A stretch of DNA of 64,000 nucleotides from Leptolyngbya sp. DLM2.Bin27 (GCA_007694115.1 RECJ01000115.1:1-64000); one strand, 5' to 3'; shown: positions 8,477 through 17,492, counted from the stretch's first letter. Program-made: numbers and translations. Notes: generated by a model not told the origin, from the sequence alone.

Positions 8477-8599
8477 TACAGTAAGGCAGAGGGCACAAGG
8501 CAGAAAGGGAATTCCAGGGCATACAAGGGTTTCCGTGCTCGCGCATTGGTGGGTTTATGGCTGCCTCAGAGTACTAGCCGCTGACGCTTGCCGGTTTTA

Positions 8600-8702
8600 T
8601 ACCAAATCCTGCTTGGCTACCCCCGATACCCCTGGGCGAACCGCCGTTCGCCCCTACAGGTTGGCCGATTGGCAATCGGGGGTAGGGAATTCGGATTGGG
8701 TA
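8600..8702. mobile_element. 103-bp MITE, copy 1
   Basis: The ends are terminal inverted repeats (TACCAAATCC at the left; the right end reads GGATTGGGTA, i.e. TACCCAATCC inverted), and each arm extends to a shared CTACCCCCGAT block, about 28 bp in all. The element is flanked by TTA (8597-8599 and 8703-8705), a probable 3-bp target duplication. The centre holds a GGGCGAAC/GTTCGCCC palindrome. It has no coding capacity. A 103-bp relative is at 22552-22654. It lies in the 290-bp gap before the SDR gene. Confidence 0.85.
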
Positions 8703-8766
8703 TTAGAGACCACTAGGGCCAGCTATCCCCCGAGAATCGTTATGAGATTAATCTCAGGAGGACGCG

Positions 8767-9747
8767 ATGAAACCACTGGACGGAAAGATTGCCCTGGTCA
8801 CCGGGGCCACTCGGGGGCTGGGTAAGGGAATTGCCGTTGGCCTAGGGGAAGCTGGAGCGACGGTCTATATTACCGGGCGCACCCTCAGCGCTACCGCCGA
8901 CGGCGTGGGGTCCCTAGAAGCAACAGCGGCGGCGGTGGCGCAGGCGGGCGGGGTCGCTATCCCTGTGCAGGTAGACCACAGCGACGACGGCCAGATCGAG
9001 GCCCTGTTTGACCGCATTGAGGCTGAGCAAGCGGGTCGCCTAGATCTGCTGGTAAACAATGCCTACGCCGGGGTACCTGCCCTTAGAGCCGCCTACGGCA
9101 AGCCCTTCTGGGAGTCTGAGCCAGAGTTTTGGGATGCCTGCAATGCCGTGGGGTTGCGTAGCCACTACCTGTCCAGCGTCTACGCTGCTCGGCTGATGGT
9201 GCCTCGCCAGCAGGGGCTGATCTGCACGCTGTCGTCGTGGGGCGGGCTGTCGTACATCTTTGGGGTGCCCTACGGGGTGGGCAAGGCGGCCTGCGATCGC
9301 ATGGCCGCCGACATGGCGGTCGAGCTCAAACCCCACGGGGTCACCTCGCTGTCGATCTGGCCCGGCATTGTTGGCACCGAGCTGATGACCCAGTTTGCCG
9401 CCGAGATGGGGCTGGGTAATTTGGGGGCATCGGCGGGTTCTTCAGGAGAGCCCGCCGATGCCCAATACAACTGGGAGACGCCGCTGCTGACCGGGCGGGC
9501 CCTTGCCGCCCTAGCCGCCGATGCCAAGGTTCACCGCCGCGCTGGGCAGGTGCAGATCGTCGCTGAGCTAGCCCGCGAGTATGGCCTGGTGGATGCCGAT
9601 GGTCAACGTCCGGCATCGCTGCGATCGCTGCGGTTTGTGCTGCCCTACGCGGTGCCGGGGCTGCGGCAGTATGCGGGGCTGGTGCCCGATCTAGAGCTGC
9701 CCTGGCCGTTTTTGCTGCTGGGGCCGCTGGGGTCGCCAAAAGCTTAA
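8767..9747 (+). CDS. Short-chain dehydrogenase/reductase (DHRS1-like)
   Basis: A classical SDR of 326 residues, longer than the usual ~250. It has TGATRGLGKGI (NAD(P)-binding glycine motif, residues about 12-22), NNAYAG (about 97-102), and the active-site pair YGVGK with an upstream Ser (LSSWGG). Its length, and the Asn-Asn-Ala-Tyr motif rather than NNAG, match the dehydrogenase/reductase SDR member 1 group. It would oxidise or reduce a hydroxyl/carbonyl with NAD(P)H; the substrate is unknown. A strong AGGAGG lies 7 bases before the ATG. The C-terminal ~60 residues (LRFVLPYAVPGLRQY onward) are hydrophobic-aromatic and may contact membrane or substrate. Confidence 0.88.
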   Translation: MKPLDGKIALVTGATRGLGKGIAVGLGEAGATVYITGRTLSATADGVGSLEATAAAVAQAGGVAIPVQVDHSDDGQIEALFDRIEAEQAGRLDLLVNNAYAGVPALRAAYGKPFWESEPEFWDACNAVGLRSHYLSSVYAARLMVPRQQGLICTLSSWGGLSYIFGVPYGVGKAACDRMAADMAVELKPHGVTSLSIWPGIVGTELMTQFAAEMGLGNLGASAGSSGEPADAQYNWETPLLTGRALAALAADAKVHRRAGQVQIVAELAREYGLVDADGQRPASLRSLRFVLPYAVPGLRQYAGLVPDLELPWPFLLLGPLGSPKA

Positions 9748-9817
9748 GCGGCATAGGCTACGCTGGAAACAGACTCAATCGGGCGGCGATGTCTGCAGGT
9801 ATGTCTCAGGTACATCT

Positions 9818-10330
9818 ATGGAGAGAGTGGTGAGCACAAGAGGTAAACAACCGGCCTTGACGAATCGTCGCTCGTGGCTAGCTCGCCTGCTGGCTGGGGG
9901 ATTGATCTGTGCGATCGCAGGCCTCTGCCTACTCGCCTCCCCCGCCCTCGCCACGGGCGAAACCATGACGGTATATCGCAGCTCCAGCTGTCGCTGCTGC
10001 GGCCACTGGGTTGATCATATGCAGGCCGCCGGGTTTGAGGTGCAAGAGGTTGTCACCGACGAGATGGCTGCCATCAAGGCGCAGTCCGGCATTCCCGAGG
10101 CCTTAGCCTCCTGCCACACGGCAATTATTGAGAATTACCGGATCGAAGGCCATGTGCCAGCCGCAGACGTACAGCGTCTGCTCACCGAGCATCCCGATAT
10201 TCTCGGCCTTGCCGCCCCCGGCATGCCCATCGGCGCACCGGGGATGGAAATGGGCGATCGCGTCGATCCCTACACCGTGGTTGCCTTTACCGCAGATGGC
10301 GACACCGCCACCTTCGCCCAACATCCCTGA
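9818..10330 (+). CDS. DUF411 exported metal-binding protein
   Basis: A 170-residue DUF411 protein. An N-terminal Arg-rich region and hydrophobic helix (about residues 24-44, ending ASPALA) form a Sec signal peptide or anchor. The mature domain begins MTVYRSSSCRCCGHWVDHM, with a CxCC cluster, and continues with ASCHTA, EGHVPA and a Met-rich GMPIGAPGMEMG loop, a ligand set suited to copper. DUF411 genes are often linked to copper resistance, but here no copper genes adjoin. The start is uncertain: ATG 9818 or an in-frame GTG five codons later would both preserve the signal. Confidence 0.82.
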   Translation: MERVVSTRGKQPALTNRRSWLARLLAGGLICAIAGLCLLASPALATGETMTVYRSSSCRCCGHWVDHMQAAGFEVQEVVTDEMAAIKAQSGIPEALASCHTAIIENYRIEGHVPAADVQRLLTEHPDILGLAAPGMPIGAPGMEMGDRVDPYTVVAFTADGDTATFAQHP

Positions 10331-10387
10331 GCCCCCATACCTTCGCAGACCCGTGCCAGCCAGCCCCGCCGCTGGCCACCGCCAGCC

Positions 10388-10996
10388 ATGCCCTACTACC
10401 GCTGCCAACCCGACGCCTTTGCCGCCCCCTACCTACACAACCTGCGGGGGGCGATTCAGTCGTGCCGCTACTTTGCCACCAACAACCTCAACCGCGACTT
10501 TGTTGACACCAAGGGGTTTTCGGTGGTGTTTACGCAGGCGGGCCGAGCCGAGGTCGAGCGCCAGTTTCCTTTATTTAAGCCCTACCTCGACCGGGCGCTG
10601 CTGCCCGACTGCAACGCTTTTTACCTCAACCCATTACGGCTCAAGCAGGGGTCGCGGGTTGACCCCCACATCGATCGATCGCTGCGATCGTACTGCAAAA
10701 CCATCGACCCGCCCCAGCAGGTGAGCGTGCTCTACGTGCAGGTGCCCGCCGACCTGGCCAGCGGCGAACTGGTCTTGCAGCGGGGGCGGCAGCGGGTGGG
10801 GCAGATCAAACCCCAGCCGGGCCTATTGCTACATTTCCAGGGCGATCTGACCCACTCGGTCAACGCCATGGCCAGCGGCGGCAGTCGCCTCAGCCTGGTG
10901 TGCGAGCAGTACGCCCTCGATGCCGCTGCCCTGGCGGATATTCCTGAGTTTTTGATCGAGTCGCGGGCGGCAGCCCCAGCTAAGACCAGGCGTTAG
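10388..10996 (+). CDS. 2-oxoglutarate/Fe(II)-dependent oxygenase
   Basis: A 202-residue prolyl-4-hydroxylase-type oxygenase. The iron facial triad is readable: HID (residues about 95-97, in VDPHIDRSL) and the distal His in GDLTHSVNAM (about 158). An Arg follows in GGSRLSLV (about 167) and would bind 2-oxoglutarate. It probably hydroxylates a small molecule or protein side chain; the substrate is unknown. The gene follows DUF411 by 57 bp in the same direction and could share its transcript. The C-terminal tail is Ala/Arg-rich and short. Confidence 0.82.
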   Translation: MPYYRCQPDAFAAPYLHNLRGAIQSCRYFATNNLNRDFVDTKGFSVVFTQAGRAEVERQFPLFKPYLDRALLPDCNAFYLNPLRLKQGSRVDPHIDRSLRSYCKTIDPPQQVSVLYVQVPADLASGELVLQRGRQRVGQIKPQPGLLLHFQGDLTHSVNAMASGGSRLSLVCEQYALDAAALADIPEFLIESRAAAPAKTRR

Positions 10997-11040
10997 GCGA
11001 CTTCTAGGAAAGCAGATACCAGCAGCCCCTGTAGGGTGAG

Positions 11041-11182
11041 CTGAGCCTAGGACTGAAGTCCTAGGCTCAAAGCCAAAATCCTCTGAAGCGGATTGGCAGC
11101 CGAGTTCTCCAGTCTGCTTTAGCAGACTTTCGCTATGAGCCAGGGAGTTCACTCCCTGGTGGTTGTGGCCGGAGTCCCTTAG
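11041..11182. repeat. 142-bp four-hairpin repeat, copy 2
   Basis: The partner of 5984-6125, in the same orientation. The first stem is perfect here (GAGCCTAGGACT with AGTCCTAGGCTC) and the fourth is identical (CCAGGGAGT/ACTCCCTGG). It is preceded by the 21-bp repeat also found inside the PMT gene (11003-11023). It is followed near 11195-11225 by another imperfect palindrome (TGCATTGCTGCGCGAATGCA). Confidence 0.85.
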
Positions 11183-11264
11183 CCAAACTATCCTGCGGTG
11201 CATTGCTGCGCGAATGCACCCTACGAGACCCTAACACTAGACTTGATGCTCCATTAGGTTGCAT

Positions 11265-12428
11265 CTACACCTTGTGCAGCACTTCACCCAGCGCTTGTAG
11301 CAGCGTATCGACATGCTGACGCTGGCTGTTGTAGCCCATCAGGCCAATGCGCCAGACCTTGCCGCCCAGCTCGCCCAGGCCGCCGCCGATTTCGATGTTG
11401 TAGTCGGCCATTAGCTGGCGGCTGACGGCCTTGGCATCGACCCCGTCGGGCACGCGCACGGTGGTCAGCGTCGGCAGGCGCAGCGATGCTTCGACATGGC
11501 AGGTGAGGCCCAGGTCGGCCAGCCCGGCCCAAAAGTAGGCGGCGGTTTGCTGATGGCGCTGCCAGCGGGCCTCTAGCCCTTCGTCGGCCAGCAGGCGCAG
11601 GGCCTCGCGCAGGGCATAGGTGAGGTTGACCGGGGCGGTGTGGTGGTAGACCCGCTCTGGCCCCCAGTACTTACGCAGCAGGTTGGCGTCGAGGTACCAG
11701 TTGGCGACGGGCTGGCGACGGCGCGCCAGTTTGGCCTCGGCCCGGGGGCTCATGGTGAAGGGAGAAATGCCGGGGGCGCAGCTCAGCCCTTTTTGGCTAC
11801 AGCTATAGGCCAGATCGACCTGCCACTGGTCGAGCCAGATCGGCACCCCGCCCAGGCTGGTCACGGTGTCGACCAGCAGCAGGCAGTCGTGGGCGGCGCA
11901 GGCGGCCCCTAACCCCTCTAGGGGCTGGCGCACCCCGGTGGAGGTTTCGGCATGGACAATCGCCAGCACCGCAGGCCGATGCTGATCGAGGGCGGCGGTC
12001 AGCTGGTCGAGGGTAAAGGCTTCGCCCCAGGGGCAGTGCAGGGTGACCACGTCGGCCCCGTAGCGCTGGGCCATATCGGCTAGACGGTGGCCAAAGTAGC
12101 CTTTGACGCAGACGAGAACCCGATCGCCCGGTTCCACCGCGTTGGCCAGGGTGGCTTCCATCGCCGCTGACCCAGTGCCAGCTACGGCGTAGGTGAGGGG
12201 GTTGGTGGTCTGCCAGGTGTAGCGCAGCAGGTCTTGCACATCGTCCATCATGGCCAGGTAGGCGGCATCGAGGTGGCCGATGGGCTGATGGTTCATGGCA
12301 GCGATCACCCGAGGGTCAGCGTTGGATGGCCCCGGCCCCAACAACAATCGCTGGGGCACCACAAGGGGATCGAGGGACGCAGGCGGAGCTAGTTGGGCGG
12401 AGCTATGGGGGGAAAGAGTGGCTGCCAT
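11265..12428 (-). CDS. Class V aminotransferase (alanine/serine-glyoxylate type)
   Basis: A 387-residue PLP enzyme of fold type I. The N-terminal [18 protein letters not shown] and [10 protein letters not shown] segments, VHAETSTGV, the cofactor Asp in [11 protein letters not shown], and the Schiff-base lysine in SQKGLSC (about residue 206) place it with alanine/serine-glyoxylate and purine-catabolic ureidoglycine-glyoxylate aminotransferases. In cyanobacteria such enzymes serve photorespiratory glyoxylate conversion to glycine. Discrimination from ureidoglycine transamination needs active-site comparison, which is of interest given the allantoin/hydantoin-type racemase 24 kb away. The flanking regions are repeats at the 3' side and the histidine kinase upstream. 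Confidence 0.88.
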   Translation of the reverse strand: MAATLSPHSSAQLAPPASLDPLVVPQRLLLGPGPSNADPRVIAAMNHQPIGHLDAAYLAMMDDVQDLLRYTWQTTNPLTYAVAGTGSAAMEATLANAVEPGDRVLVCVKGYFGHRLADMAQRYGADVVTLHCPWGEAFTLDQLTAALDQHRPAVLAIVHAETSTGVRQPLEGLGAACAAHDCLLLVDTVTSLGGVPIWLDQWQVDLAYSCSQKGLSCAPGISPFTMSPRAEAKLARRRQPVANWYLDANLLRKYWGPERVYHHTAPVNLTYALREALRLLADEGLEARWQRHQQTAAYFWAGLADLGLTCHVEASLRLPTLTTVRVPDGVDAKAVSRQLMADYNIEIGGGLGELGGKVWRIGLMGYNSQRQHVDTLLQALGEVLHKV

Positions 12429-12539
12429 GGGGTAACACCGGCGGTGAAAACGACAAAATAATCAATCGAGGGGATAACCTGGCTCCATTCTCCTACGGAA
12501 GCGGCTGTCTGTAGCGCCGGTCACAGCTCTGGGCCTGGG

Positions 12540-14030
12540 CTAGGCTTCGAGCGATCGCAGCCACACCACAAACAAAGCCCCCGGATGCTGGGGATATTTG
12601 GCGGCCTCTGGCGGCAGCCAGGCAGTGCCCTGCACGGGGCTGATCAAGTCGATATGCCCGCCCATGCCCTGCACCAGGTCTTGCACAATCGCCAGGCCCA
12701 ACCCCGTACCGGGAATATCGCCCTGGGCCTGGACACCCCGAAAGTGACGGTTAAACAACTCGGGCTGGTCGGCGGCGGGAATGCCCCACCCCGTATCACC
12801 CACGGCAATCCCTTGAAAAACCTGCCCCTCAAACCGCTGCCTGAGGCCAGTCGTCAGCCACACTAGCGCTCCGGCCGGGGCGTATTTGAGCGCATTGTCA
12901 ATCAGGTTGTAGAGCACTTCTCCCAGGGCGGCAGCATCCAGCCAGGCATCGGGCAGGGGCGTGGGGATCTGGTGCATCAGGTGCAGCCCTCGATCCTGGG
13001 CCAGGGGCAGCGTCGACTGCACCAGCGGCAGAGCCACATCTGCGATCGCACCAGGCTTAACGTTGAGCGCCCGACCCAGACCCTGGCCGGGGGTCGGTCT
13101 GGGGGTCGGCGTGATCGCCAGGGTGGGGCCTGCTGGGGGAACTGGCCTGGCTAAAGGATCGTCCCCGTCAGCCTGAGCAGAGATAGCGGGCAACAGCAGC
13201 CCCCCCATCGGCGGGTTGGTGGGCTGCTGTTGTACCGCATCGCCCTCCGCCACGGCGGTGTCAAAGTGCTCAGCTAGATCTTGCAGTCGCCGACTCTCCC
13301 GCACAATGCCCTCAGCGATGGGGCGATTGGTATCTTCGGGGGGCAGGCGCTTGACCATCAGCTTGCCAAAGGTTTGCAGCGCCGTGAGGGGATTGCGAAA
13401 CTGGTGCAACAGATCGTGGAAGATCTCAGACTGGTCTGACTGGTTGATCTGGCGCTGGCTGATCTGACGCTGTAGCCACTGATTCCGCTGATCCATCACA
13501 CAGGCAATCGCCAGGGTAGCGGCAACCTGCTCGGCCTGCTGATAGTCGGTTGCCGTCCAGGGGGGCAGCTGACGCGTGCTGACCATCATGCCCAACACAA
13601 CGCCCTCATGGGCCAGGGGCAACACCAGAGGATAGGCCGCCGCCTGCCCCTGGCCCGCCGCTTCCACCCCTGAGGGCACCGCCATCCGGCGCGATTCAAG
13701 CGAGCTATCTGACAGCCGCGAGCGGGCCGATAGTTCTCGATCTGGGTTAGCGAAGCCTTGGGGCCAGTCCTCTTGCACCACGCCCTGGGGAAAGCTCAAC
13801 CGATCGCCTTCAACCTCAGCCTCGGAGATCCCCTCCAACCTCTCGCGGAGATTGCTCCAAAGGTCAGCTGTCTCTGGATAGGCCACCAGCGGCACCAAAG
13901 TTGGATTGATCGCGTCTGCCGTAGTCTCAGCTAGGTAGACCACCGTGGAAGCCGCCCCCAGGGCCTGGGTCAGCAAAAGCACCTGAGACTGGCACAGAGC
14001 GACAAATTCAGAGCTAGGGGAGCCAATCAT
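12540..14030 (-). CDS. GAF-sensor histidine kinase, Hik2/CSK-like
   Basis: A 496-residue soluble kinase. Residues about 1-190 form a GAF-like sensor with one early cysteine (SEFVALCQSQ, Cys13). A HisKA helix follows with phospho-acceptor His in HDLLHQFRNPLTAL (about 205-220), and then a HATPase domain with N box LYNLIDNALKYAP, G1 GDTGWGIP and G2 GTGLGLAI. A low-complexity linker of about 70 residues, rich in Pro and Gly, separates the dimerisation helix from the ATPase. The domain order and the early Cys resemble Hik2/chloroplast sensor kinase, which senses photosynthetic redox state through an iron-sulfur cluster. That equivalence is inference. No response regulator is adjacent. Confidence 0.85.
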   Translation of the reverse strand: MIGSPSSEFVALCQSQVLLLTQALGAASTVVYLAETTADAINPTLVPLVAYPETADLWSNLRERLEGISEAEVEGDRLSFPQGVVQEDWPQGFANPDRELSARSRLSDSSLESRRMAVPSGVEAAGQGQAAAYPLVLPLAHEGVVLGMMVSTRQLPPWTATDYQQAEQVAATLAIACVMDQRNQWLQRQISQRQINQSDQSEIFHDLLHQFRNPLTALQTFGKLMVKRLPPEDTNRPIAEGIVRESRRLQDLAEHFDTAVAEGDAVQQQPTNPPMGGLLLPAISAQADGDDPLARPVPPAGPTLAITPTPRPTPGQGLGRALNVKPGAIADVALPLVQSTLPLAQDRGLHLMHQIPTPLPDAWLDAAALGEVLYNLIDNALKYAPAGALVWLTTGLRQRFEGQVFQGIAVGDTGWGIPAADQPELFNRHFRGVQAQGDIPGTGLGLAIVQDLVQGMGGHIDLISPVQGTAWLPPEAAKYPQHPGALFVVWLRSLEA

Positions 14031-14273
14031 GGCGACGCAACATTTGAGTGTGACGGAAGAAAAATTAAAGTTTTGTCAATTTTTTAACAATTCTGTTCAA
14101 GCTTAACTCACTCAAACACCCTTGTATCCTTTATAAGCCCTGGTGTTTGGCCACTTTAGCCGACTTTTTAGAAGAAGTTGAAATTCTTATTTTGAGCCTA
14201 TATACTTGGCCTGGTTAGCAAATTTTGTAACCGAAACTACATCCAAATATCCAATGAGAGGGAGGTAGGCAAC

Positions 14274-14600
14274 TTGGCAAGGAGACGCAAGCGTAAGAGT
14301 CGTCGTCGCTTAGAAGGCCGTCGAATTTTAGAGGCTGTTCCTCAGTATAGTATTGAGAGCGGCAATGAAAAACCTGTAACCGCAGCCCGGAACTTTATTC
14401 ATTCCGAAGGTATCGCTCCCCCAGCGCTGCTGCTGGTCAAGCGGAATGAACACACCACAGATCGGTATTTCTGGGCCGAGAAGGGTTTGTTTGGTGCCCA
14501 GTACGTAGAAGAGAACCATTTTCTCTTCCCCAGTCTGCGGGTGCTGTTAGGCGAAGACGAAGAAGAAAACGCCTCAGCCCTAGAGACCCTGGCTCACTAG
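14274..14600 (+). CDS. DUF3155 cyanobacterial conserved protein
   Basis: A 108-residue protein starting with a highly basic MARRRKRKSRRR tract, then a conserved core (ARNFIHSEGIAPPALLLVKR, HTTDRYFWAEKG, YVEENHFLFPSL) and an acidic tail. The family is widespread in cyanobacteria and has no known function; the basic N-terminus suggests nucleic-acid or ribosome contact. The TTG start at 14274 is supported by GGGAGG about eight bases upstream and by family length. A strong intrinsic terminator follows about 95 bp downstream. It diverges from the histidine kinase over 243 bp of AT-rich DNA. Confidence 0.85.
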   Translation: MARRRKRKSRRRLEGRRILEAVPQYSIESGNEKPVTAARNFIHSEGIAPPALLLVKRNEHTTDRYFWAEKGLFGAQYVEENHFLFPSLRVLLGEDEEENASALETLAH

Positions 14601-14692
14601 ACTCTGTCGGTTGCCGTTGAATGGAAATCTGACGGAAATCTGACGGAAATCTAATCGACGGCAACCCCAGTACAGTGGCTTAAATAACCGCA

Positions 14693-14723
14693 AGAGCTAG
14701 CCTTAAGGGCTAGCTCTTTTTTT
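14693..14723 (+). terminator. Rho-independent terminator after DUF3155 gene
   Basis: A perfect 10-bp stem AGAGCTAGCC/GGCTAGCTCT with a five-base loop is followed by seven T residues. Upstream, at 14623-14653, the unit GGAAATCTGAC occurs twice and then partly a third time, inside a longer inverted repeat (GTTGCCGTTGA/TCGACGGCAAC). Confidence 0.92.
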
Positions 14724-14769
14724 GCGTGGATTGTGACCCACAGCCAGCCGCACGGCTGGGGCGCAGGTG

Positions 14770-15300
14770 TTAGCCCTGACGCCCTAACACCTGCTCTAGA
14801 GCAATCAGTTCATCGCGATGGGCGGTCACGGTTACCGCTGCCGCTGGAACTGCGTTCGAGTCAGCGGTGCTAGGGCGCACCTCTAGGCAAATTTCCTCAT
14901 CGCGATCCGAGCCGCGCCAGTAAAACCATCCCGCCAGCGGAGCTAGACCCAGCAGCCCCAAAAATAAAGCCCCGTAGGCAGGCCACAGATTGGCCAAGAC
15001 CAGGGCAAAACAGAGCGCGCCAACCGTCGCTAGCGCAGTCAAAAACCCGGCCAAAAACAGGCTCGGACGCACTCGCCCCCGCAGCGTCACCCGCTGAGTA
15101 TCCGCCTCGGCGGCGGTGAGAACGTAGGCCCGAGACTCAAAGTGGTGGGTCAACTCCTGCAAGAGCACCAGGGGATCAACCGGACGCTCAAGGGTGAGCG
15201 TTTCAATGCGGTCTTTGGTAGACGCGCGAATGAAAAAGACTAACCCCACTATCATCAGCAAGGTTAGTAACAAAATAGAGTAGGTTGTGGTGTTGGTCAC
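14770..15300 (-). CDS. Cofactor assembly of complex C subunit B (CCB-like)
   Basis: A 176-residue membrane protein. One N-terminal helix (about residues 7-24, then FFIRASTKDR) and a helical hairpin (about 78-120) flank soluble segments. The FIRASTKDR motif and layout resemble the cyanobacterial CCB family, involved in covalent attachment of haem c(i) to cytochrome b6 in the b6f complex at the thylakoid. The assignment rests on remembered family features, not on a search. GTG start at 15300. It is followed, in operon direction, by no close gene; the PadR-type regulator lies 73 bp upstream on the same strand. Confidence 0.6.
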   Translation of the reverse strand: MTNTTTYSILLLTLLMIVGLVFFIRASTKDRIETLTLERPVDPLVLLQELTHHFESRAYVLTAAEADTQRVTLRGRVRPSLFLAGFLTALATVGALCFALVLANLWPAYGALFLGLLGLAPLAGWFYWRGSDRDEEICLEVRPSTADSNAVPAAAVTVTAHRDELIALEQVLGRQG

Positions 15301-15373
15301 AGCTGGGTCAGGCGGGAGTACCTTTCTAGGGTACGGAATGTTGGATCATTCAGGTAGGCCCAGATTGTCTGAT

Positions 15374-15763
15374 TTATCGTCGGGGGGAGGAAAAGGCGGG
15401 GCTTTGGGTGCAGGAGGGCTGCACTGGGTTACCCATGTAGATTTTCCAAAATTCGGCCAGTTCTTCGGCCTGTAGCCGCCAGTCGGGGTTGAGACGGTAC
15501 ATGCGCCGGGGCCGACCTCGGCCCTCTACCTTTTTCCAGTAGCCGTCAATGGCATTTTCGTCTTCTAAAAATTTAAGCGCTCCGTAAAGAACCGTATCGG
15601 ACAGGCGGTAGTGGGGATACTGGATGGCTAAACGCTGGATCAACTCAGTGCCATAGGAATCTTGCTGCAGCAACATCGACAGCACGTAGCAAACGGCCAG
15701 CTCTTTATTCAGATAAATGGGCGGTGGATCCTCAAAGAACTGATAGATATCCTCAAATTTCAT
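15374..15763 (-). CDS. PadR-family transcriptional regulator (Pex-like)
   Basis: A 129-residue winged-helix protein. Residues about 20-100 carry the PadR fold (ELAVCYVLSMLLQQDSYGTEL, YRLSDTVLYGALKFLED, the wing GRGRPRRMYRL). The FEDIYQFFEDPPPIYLNKE N-terminus is characteristic of the cyanobacterial subgroup that includes Pex, the circadian period extender that represses kaiA in Synechococcus; equivalence is inferred from similarity only. The C-terminal 18 residues are poorly conserved-looking and Ser/Pro-rich. Imperfect dyads upstream (15835-15870) may be an autoregulatory site. Confidence 0.85.
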   Translation of the reverse strand: MKFEDIYQFFEDPPPIYLNKELAVCYVLSMLLQQDSYGTELIQRLAIQYPHYRLSDTVLYGALKFLEDENAIDGYWKKVEGRGRPRRMYRLNPDWRLQAEELAEFWKIYMGNPVQPSCTQSPAFSSPRR

Positions 15764-15834
15764 GGGATCGCTCCAGGTATGTTAAGTGTCACTCGCCCTT
15801 AGGCGGATCAGAGTTAAAACTAACCACCCCCAGG

Positions 15835-15870
15835 TACAGACAGAATCTGTATTGCTCCGAGGGACAATAC
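15835..15870. promoter_or_regulatory. Candidate PadR operator dyads
   Basis: Two short inverted repeats lie about 70-110 bp upstream of the PadR start: TACAGA/TCTGTA (15835-15851) and GTATTG/CAATAC (15849-15870). PadR proteins commonly bind dyads in their own promoters. No experimental support; the remaining intergenic DNA (15871-16058) shows nothing else recognisable. Confidence 0.3.
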
Positions 15871-16058
15871 TACAGGTCTGAACCTGGATTTAGTTTATTT
15901 AGCCGCTAGCGCATCGCCAGCGAATTTGTAGGTCATTCTAAACAGAAGTGATCCCCAGAGTATCGAAGTCGGGGCAGATGGTAACTATCTGCAAAATTAT
16001 TTAGACATTATTAAATATTCGCCATGACAAATAATTCGTCTTGGATCCTAAGGCTGGT

Positions 16059-17492
16059 TTAGCGGCGCTGGCGCTGGCCCAGGCGGCTGCTGTCGCCCAG
16101 GGGGATCGCCGGGTCATTGGTCTGCAACAGAATCTGGCCGTCGCGTACCGCCACCAGGTGAACCCGCACCGGCCCAGCGGTGAAAATATCAGTCGCTGCG
16201 ATCGCCTGAATATCGACAGCTCGGCCCAGTTGCTGAACGGCTTCAAGAAAATTGAGGATGGTTTCGGGGCGGTTGTCAGCCACCTGGAGGGCGTCGCTGA
16301 CCACGCCATCTTGGCGGGCACGAAACTGAGTCGCGGCCAGCAGCAGATTGATGCGTTCGACCAGCTGGCGCTCATCCAAAGGGGGGGGCTCTAGGGCTAC
16401 GGTGGCCAACCGTTCGCCTGCGGCGTAAATCTGCTCGTTGGGGGTAGCATCGATAAACACCTGCACGCAGGGTTCCCCACGCTGTATAATGCAGGGTTCG
16501 CCGGTAATGTAGTTGGCGGCAGACAGGAGCCGCACCACGTAGTCTTCGCCGGTGGCCAGGCGATTGATCAGCGCTTCTACCTCACGGTTGCCAATCAGCA
16601 GGATCTGCTGGTCGATCACGGTTCCAGGGGCAATGGCCCGAGACACCAGACGATTGGCTTCCCGCAGAAACTCGGTTACAAACTCCTCGGCCTGCTCTCG
16701 ATTTTCGGCCCGCCCCTGCCCGACGAGAATTTCCTGGTTACGGTTGAGGGCAATATTGCCGCGAAACAATCCCTGGAACTGGTTTTGCAGGTCGGCCACC
16801 TGCTGTTCTAAAAAGACTTGCTCAGCTTCGAGGCTGGCCAGCAGCTGCTCCCGCTCGGCAATTTGCTGATCGCGGGCAGCAATTTGCTGGTCACGGGCGG
16901 CAATTTGTTGATCAAGCTGGGCAATTTGCTGGTCACGGGCGGCAATCTGGCTGCCGATGGCCGCCTGCTGCTGAATCAAGTTGTCGCGCTGCACCCGCAG
17001 GGCGTCAGTGGCTGCCCGCAGGGTCGCCGCCTGCTGGGACACGGTATCGAGCTGATTGCGGGTCTGGCGGAGCTGACTCTCGGTCGCTTCCTGCTGGGCG
17101 ATCGCCTGATCGAGCGACTGGTTGACCTCTTGCAGCCGGGCAAGCGCCCGCTGCCGCTCGTCGGTGGCTGACTCGAGATCGGACTCCACACTCTCCTGGG
17201 TGGCCTGGGCCAAGGCCAAATTGGCTTCGGCGTTGGCCAAGTCAGCCTGAATTCTACCCAGCTCGAATACCCCCGTGCGCAGCTGGCTGCTCACCCCAAA
17301 CAGCAGGGCCAGGGTTGAAGCTGAAATGACGCTGCCGGTGGCGATGCTGACTAGGGTAGCGGTCTGGCGAGGGCGCAGATTGAACAGGCTCAGGCGCGCC
17401 TTGCCCACTTTTGTGCCCACGCGATCGCCTAGGGTAGCAATCAAGCCCCCCAGCATTAAAACCGCGAGAATTAGTACGTAACCAGAAACCAT
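16059..17492 (-). CDS. DUF3084 membrane-anchored coiled-coil protein
   Basis: A 477-residue protein with two N-terminal hydrophobic segments (residues about 4-22 and 47-68). A long coiled coil follows (about 80-230) that includes 7-residue repeats QIAARDQ/QIAQLDQ encoded by tandem 21-bp units near 16855-16960. The C-terminal globular domain (about 240-470) is typical of DUF3084 (IAPGTVIDQQILLIGNREVE, VRVHLVAVRDGQILLQTND). The family is common in cyanobacteria; its role is unknown, and an envelope-linked scaffold is plausible. The start MVSGYVLILAVLMLGG fits the first helix. The gene is read toward the PadR gene and lies downstream of ntcA on the same strand. Confidence 0.87.
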   Translation of the reverse strand: MVSGYVLILAVLMLGGLIATLGDRVGTKVGKARLSLFNLRPRQTATLVSIATGSVISASTLALLFGVSSQLRTGVFELGRIQADLANAEANLALAQATQESVESDLESATDERQRALARLQEVNQSLDQAIAQQEATESQLRQTRNQLDTVSQQAATLRAATDALRVQRDNLIQQQAAIGSQIAARDQQIAQLDQQIAARDQQIAARDQQIAEREQLLASLEAEQVFLEQQVADLQNQFQGLFRGNIALNRNQEILVGQGRAENREQAEEFVTEFLREANRLVSRAIAPGTVIDQQILLIGNREVEALINRLATGEDYVVRLLSAANYITGEPCIIQRGEPCVQVFIDATPNEQIYAAGERLATVALEPPPLDERQLVERINLLLAATQFRARQDGVVSDALQVADNRPETILNFLEAVQQLGRAVDIQAIAATDIFTAGPVRVHLVAVRDGQILLQTNDPAIPLGDSSRLGQRQRR

